A stretch of 64,000 nucleotides of DNA from Bacillota bacterium. Its GTDB lineage: Bacteria; Bacillota; Clostridia; Lachnospirales; Lachnospiraceae. The stretch lies in the NCBI GenBank assembly GCA_023409535.1, contig JAEYGZ010000021.1, positions 1 through 64,000 of the forward strand, given 5' to 3'. This document shows positions 60,525 to 64,000 of the stretch, one piece after another. The translations under genes were made by a program, and so were the position numbers. Numbering within the stretch: the stretch's first letter is position 1; each line of letters starts with the position of its first letter. The notes beneath the pieces were generated by a model that saw only the letters and a list, made by a program, of their open reading frames with translations, had not been told where the DNA came from and made no database searches.

Positions 60525-62483
60525 TCAGCGGTATGCTGCAGGAATCCAAATACGCATCTCTCCATATCCCCGGTTATCCCAGGCAAAGTATGGGATAAAC
60601 CGCATTTTCGTACTTTCAAGTCCTTCATAGCGGATCGTGCGGTACAACTCCTCCCTGTCATTCTGTGCTCCTTTCCTCCTGAAGCCATTGCCTTCCAGGG
60701 CCACAACCTCTCTTCCTGCAATCTCAAAAGGCTGAGGTTTTAAATCAGCATTCAGATCAAGCATCAGGTCATCCAGGGTTTCCAGGCCGGTATCCGGAGT
60801 TTCCATACAATATACTAGGGGACCTCTCTCCACCGCAGCCTGGTTTGCTGTTTCTTCTACCAGAGTATGTGCCTGCGTAAATCTGACGGGCATATCAAAA
60901 AATACCTCAACCTCCTCGCCTTCCGCTGCGGTAACAGTAACCTTAAGATACCCTGCCGTATCCTTTTTACCCAGATCATAGGTCTTACCGTCTGCCTTTA
61001 CATAGCCGCTTTGCGCCCATGCAGGAATACGGATCTTAAGCTCCGCCGTACCCTGGTTCTTTACCTCACGGAAGGTAAAAGCAATCCTGCCGTCATAAGG
61101 ATATTGTGTTTTTTGTTCCAGGATAAATTCAGCTCCGTTCTTTAACCGGAAGCCGGCATCATTGGCACCATACATGCCGCACCAGATAGTATTTTCTGAA
61201 GCGAAATAGAAGTATTCTCCTGCCTGTGTCAGTGTTCTCGCAATATTCGGAGGGCAGCAATAGCTCAGGATATATTCCGTTCTTTCCAGAGGCCAGATTA
61301 ATTCATAGGGCAGCTTTTTCACCCTTCGCAGCATATTTTCATAAAAATATTTTTTTCCGTCCAGACTGACCGCTGCAAGATTGACATTCAGCATGGCACG
61401 CTCCAGCCAGTCCATATACTCCGCTCTGGGCTCAATCAGGAACATACGGTAGGCCCAGAGGACAAAGCCTACACTGGCACAGGATTCATTATAAGCGGTG
61501 ACATTCGGAAGCTGGTATTCATAGCCATAGGCCTGGTGGACAAGCTGATGCACAAAGAAATTACCATAGGGAGAAGCTCCGTTATATAATGCACCGCAGC
61601 CGCCCGTAATATAGATCTTCCGGTCAATCAGGTCCTGCCATACCTTATGGAGCATTGAGAGATATTCCTCATCCCCGTCTTCCGCATATAGATCCGCAAC
61701 ACCTGCATACAGGTAATTGGCCCTTACCGCATGACCAATTATCTTCTCCTGCTGCTTTAGGATAATCCGGTCCTGGTTATCGTCGGAGCCATCCTGAACC
61801 GAGTCTCTCAATTCAATTGCCAGCTTCGCCAGCTCCAGATAACGTTTCTCCCCGGTAGCACGGTACATTTCAATCAACCCCATATAGTGGGAAGGGCATA
61901 CCGCCGTTTTTACCTCTCCCTTTTCCCGGGCTTCCTTATACAGCTTTTCCAGATAACCGGCAGCTTTGACGGCAACCTTCATCAGGGAGGTTCTGCCGGT
62001 AACTCTCACATATAAGCAGGCAGCCGTAAATAAATGACCGAAATTATAGATTTCAAAATCATTCACATCACCCATCCTGGATACGCCATTTCCGGTTCTC
62101 TCACCGATAATCTGCTTTGTGGACAGATAACCGTCCTCCAGCTGGGCTTTGGAAATCAGATCGCAATAGTCCTCCAGCTGGTCAAGGAGCTTCCGGTTTC
62201 CCGTAATCTCTGCGGCATATATGGCAGCTTCCATCCATTTATAAAAATCACCGTCTCCAAACACCGTGCCGTCATGCTCTCCCTGTGCTTCTCCCGCACA
62301 GATACGGAAGTTTTCAAGCACATGGCTGATCTCCTTGTCTTCAAACATGGACTGCAGGTGGGGTACCGTATTCTCTGCGGTATTCTCTACTACCTCACGC
62401 CAGAAGCCTTCGGTGAATTTAATATTTTTCTGGTCCAGGGGAACAACCTTGGCATAGGGTGATTTTCTTGTATCCGTAAGCAT
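60525..62483 (-). CDS. GH127 beta-L-arabinofuranosidase (DUF1680)
   Basis: A 652-residue alpha/alpha-barrel enzyme of GH127. The zinc/thiolate site is readable: Glu333 and Cys335 (YNESCASVG), Cys409 and Cys410 (YCCPPN), the order known in the Bifidobacterium enzyme HypBA1, where the first of the paired Cys is the nucleophile. It hydrolyses beta-1,2-linked arabinofuranose from plant glycoproteins and related glycans, inside the cell (no signal). AAAGGGG precedes the ATG. It follows the racemase-like gene directly (stop and start touch). Confidence 0.93.
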   Translation of the reverse strand: MLTDTRKSPYAKVVPLDQKNIKFTEGFWREVVENTAENTVPHLQSMFEDKEISHVLENFRICAGEAQGEHDGTVFGDGDFYKWMEAAIYAAEITGNRKLLDQLEDYCDLISKAQLEDGYLSTKQIIGERTGNGVSRMGDVNDFEIYNFGHLFTAACLYVRVTGRTSLMKVAVKAAGYLEKLYKEAREKGEVKTAVCPSHYMGLIEMYRATGEKRYLELAKLAIELRDSVQDGSDDNQDRIILKQQEKIIGHAVRANYLYAGVADLYAEDGDEEYLSMLHKVWQDLIDRKIYITGGCGALYNGASPYGNFFVHQLVHQAYGYEYQLPNVTAYNESCASVGFVLWAYRMFLIEPRAEYMDWLERAMLNVNLAAVSLDGKKYFYENMLRRVKKLPYELIWPLERTEYILSYCCPPNIARTLTQAGEYFYFASENTIWCGMYGANDAGFRLKNGAEFILEQKTQYPYDGRIAFTFREVKNQGTAELKIRIPAWAQSGYVKADGKTYDLGKKDTAGYLKVTVTAAEGEEVEVFFDMPVRFTQAHTLVEETANQAAVERGPLVYCMETPDTGLETLDDLMLDLNADLKPQPFEIAGREVVALEGNGFRRKGAQNDREELYRTIRYEGLESTKMRFIPYFAWDNRGYGEMRIWIPAAYR

Positions 62484-63155
62484 TTATAATACCCCTTTCT
62501 TCTGTAACGCCTCTTTCAAAGCCACGGCGCCAAATCTCGGACTGGACAGCACCGGTTTTTGACAAGCTTCCTGGATCAGCGCTTCACAATAAGCCATGGA
62601 GCCCTGGCAAAACAGGATAACATCAACCTGGTCTTTGAGCTCTTCCGCTTTATCAAGCATAAGCTTTTTAAACTCCTCCTGATTCAGTCCGAAGGCTCCT
62701 TCTATCAATCCGTCTACCAGTACGACATGCTGATCCATCTCACGGGCTACACGCTTTATTGTGTTTTTCGTAGGCTCCAGGGTTGTGGAAAGTGTAGCAA
62801 GTACACCGATACGTTTGCCGAGCCGTACCGCCTCCCTGCACATGTCCTCATCAATTCTGACAATGGGTACGCCGCTGTATCCGGCAAAATCCTGAACCGC
62901 ATCTGCAACCTCGCCCACAGAGGAGCATATATTTAAAATAGCATCCGCCCCGTCCCTGATGGACTGAACAAACATCTCGACCAAAAGTGCTGCAGCCTCT
63001 TTCGTTACATAGCCTGCTTCCCTGGTTTTGGCCAAAACCTCAGGATTCTGGTACATCTTAAGTTCCGCAGCCGGCCCCACATTCTTCTTTACTTCTGTCT
63101 CAACCATCTCGATTAACTCCGGTGTAGTCGATGTATACACTAATCCAATTTTCAT
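62484..63155 (-). CDS. Asp/Glu/hydantoin racemase-like protein
   Basis: A 223-residue protein of the Asp/Glu racemase superfamily with the two active-site cysteines in LNICSSVGE and LFCQGSMAY. Members racemise or isomerise amino or hydroxy acids (also maleate). ATG 63155 with AGGGA upstream is preferred; a longer frame to 63296 has no signal. It sits between a BKACE gene and GH127 in one operon. The substrate is unknown. Confidence 0.85.
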   Translation of the reverse strand: MKIGLVYTSTTPELIEMVETEVKKNVGPAAELKMYQNPEVLAKTREAGYVTKEAAALLVEMFVQSIRDGADAILNICSSVGEVADAVQDFAGYSGVPIVRIDEDMCREAVRLGKRIGVLATLSTTLEPTKNTIKRVAREMDQHVVLVDGLIEGAFGLNQEEFKKLMLDKAEELKDQVDVILFCQGSMAYCEALIQEACQKPVLSSPRFGAVALKEALQKKGVL

Positions 63156-63165
63156 ACGAATCCCT

Positions 63166-63247
63166 GTATGGAGCTGTTGCAAAACAGCATCAATGCATCC
63201 GTTTCTAATACACAGCAAATTTATCTGTTTTGCAGCAGCTCCCATAC
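63166..63247. other. Long inter-cistronic hairpin
   Basis: GTATGGAGCTGTTGCAAAAC (63166-) pairs with the mirror at 63225-63247 (about 20 bp with a mismatch or two), with a loop of about 37 bases. It lies between BKACE and racemase genes and could be an attenuator or an RNA-processing site. Confidence 0.5.
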
Positions 63248-63322
63248 GCTCCTTTCTTTTTAACCTCAATCTAATCACCTTTAGCACTTTGGGCACTCAC
63301 AATGATCGGCAGCCTGCATGCT

Positions 63323-64000
63323 TCAAAGGAGTTCCCCGCCACAGTGCAACAGCTTTCTGACTTCGGAGGGGGAAGCAGGCTCCATGTCCATTGCATAAAC
63401 CAGCTTCGCCAGCTTTTCTACTAATTGATAATTATTGTCTGCCTGCTGCGCCTCACTTAAATACCGGCTGTCCTCGAAGCCAATCCGGACTACGGCGGCT
63501 CCCAGGGCAATTGCCGCTGCGAGGAAATTCCAGTTATCTCTTCCAAAATGTGTCACGCCCCAGAGACAGTCCTTTGGCACAAAGGATTGAAACGCGGCAA
63601 GCGCTTCCATGGTCGGCTGCATTCCGCCTTTATGCCCGAATACCAGATTAAACAGCACCGGATCCCGGAAAGGGCATTCTTCTCTTACCAGCTGTATATT
63701 ACCTATCATTCCGATATCGAAGACTTCAATCTCCGGAATGACCTTCTTTTCATAGCACCTCTTAGCGCAATAGCGGATATCGTCAAAGGAATTGCAATAA
63801 ATTGCTTCTCCGAGGTTGGTTGAACCTCCGTTTAAGGATGCGCTTTCTGCCCTTGGATAATTTAGCGGATAGCATCGCTGCGCAATATTCATCTGTGAAA
63901 TTCCGCCGGTGGATACCTGCACCACCACATCCCTTTTATCGAGTATCCGGTCAAAGGCCTCTGATATCACTGAGATATCCGGCGTCAGCTTCCCTTCTCT
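63323..64000 (-). CDS. BKACE family beta-keto acid cleavage enzyme (partial)
   Basis: The frame runs off the right edge; at least 226 residues are present. Features of 3-keto-5-aminohexanoate cleavage enzymes (DUF849/BKACE) are VVVQVSTGG, FGHKGGMQPT, WGVTHFGRDNWNF and VVRIGFEDSRYL. These zinc enzymes condense a beta-keto acid with acetyl-CoA and split it. It is upstream of the racemase and GH127, with a 167-base gap. The metal-binding HxH should lie outside the window. Confidence 0.85.
   Translation of the reverse strand, partial: REGKLTPDISVISEAFDRILDKRDVVVQVSTGGISQMNIAQRCYPLNYPRAESASLNGGSTNLGEAIYCNSFDDIRYCAKRCYEKKVIPEIEVFDIGMIGNIQLVREECPFRDPVLFNLVFGHKGGMQPTMEALAAFQSFVPKDCLWGVTHFGRDNWNFLAAAIALGAAVVRIGFEDSRYLSEAQQADNNYQLVEKLAKLVYAMDMEPASPSEVRKLLHCGGELL

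Noticed and set aside
1..64000. tRNA, rRNA, transposase, integrase and phage structural genes
   Set aside because: Looked for on both strands; none recognised. Apparent tRNA-like pieces near 1982 and 59040 are T-box elements.

Overview
The window looks like chromosome from a spore-forming, anaerobic, plant- or glycan-degrading Firmicute, most likely of the Lachnospiraceae. The clues are strong AGGAGG ribosome sites, T-box leaders on aminoacyl-tRNA synthetase genes, a spore photoproduct lyase, a glycyl radical enzyme with its activase, LexA-type SOS boxes, and many glycoside hydrolases and sugar-import genes. No tRNA, rRNA, CRISPR array, transposase or integrase was recognised.

Region 1 (about 1-28.2 kb) is AT-rich, mixed and partly decayed, in the manner of an accessory region. 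It holds relics of a SEFIR-like protein, a 2'-5' RNA ligase, an aminoglycoside phosphotransferase and an internally deleted methyltransferase. It also has a T-box-controlled threonyl-tRNA synthetase without a full TGS domain, and a conspicuously GC-rich secreted FG-GAP/fibronectin protein resembling family 11 rhamnogalacturonan lyases. Other contents are an oriT-like relic, an HTH regulator next to a retropepsin-like lipoprotein whose signal peptide is out of frame, a CHAP hydrolase, a DUF5050 propeller lipoprotein and a subtilase-like lipoprotein. A Mrr-like nuclease fused to a SIR2 domain (probable anti-phage protein) is followed by three small membrane proteins. splB sits divergently from a MerR/GPP34-like pair, and PadR/DUF2812 and a stand-alone AAA ATPase follow.

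Region 2 (about 28.3-49.6 kb) is more GC-rich and almost entirely on the minus strand, and is devoted to carbohydrate use. It holds two beta-propeller exoproteins, a CBM-linked NodB deacetylase, a GH32 enzyme and a DUF4965/glutaminase-like protein. An AraC regulator is convergent with a locus of GntR/LacI-type regulator, GH38 alpha-mannosidase, sugar ABC importer (binding protein plus two permeases, no ATPase), glycyl radical activase and glycyl radical enzyme. The glycyl radical enzyme is unusual: the place of the usual Cys-x-Glu active site reads Cys-Asn-Trp. The arrangement suggests anaerobic radical chemistry on an imported sugar or derivative.

Region 3 (about 49.9-64 kb) holds a two-component system beside the conserved VTC-domain/DUF4956/Cthe_2159-like trio, an Eis-type acetyltransferase, a T-box-controlled divergent MetRS, 93-bp tandem repeats that begin at the 3' end of a LexA-box-preceded LysM protein (YneA-like), and an operon of BKACE, Asp/Glu racemase-like protein and GH127 beta-L-arabinofuranosidase that runs off the right edge.
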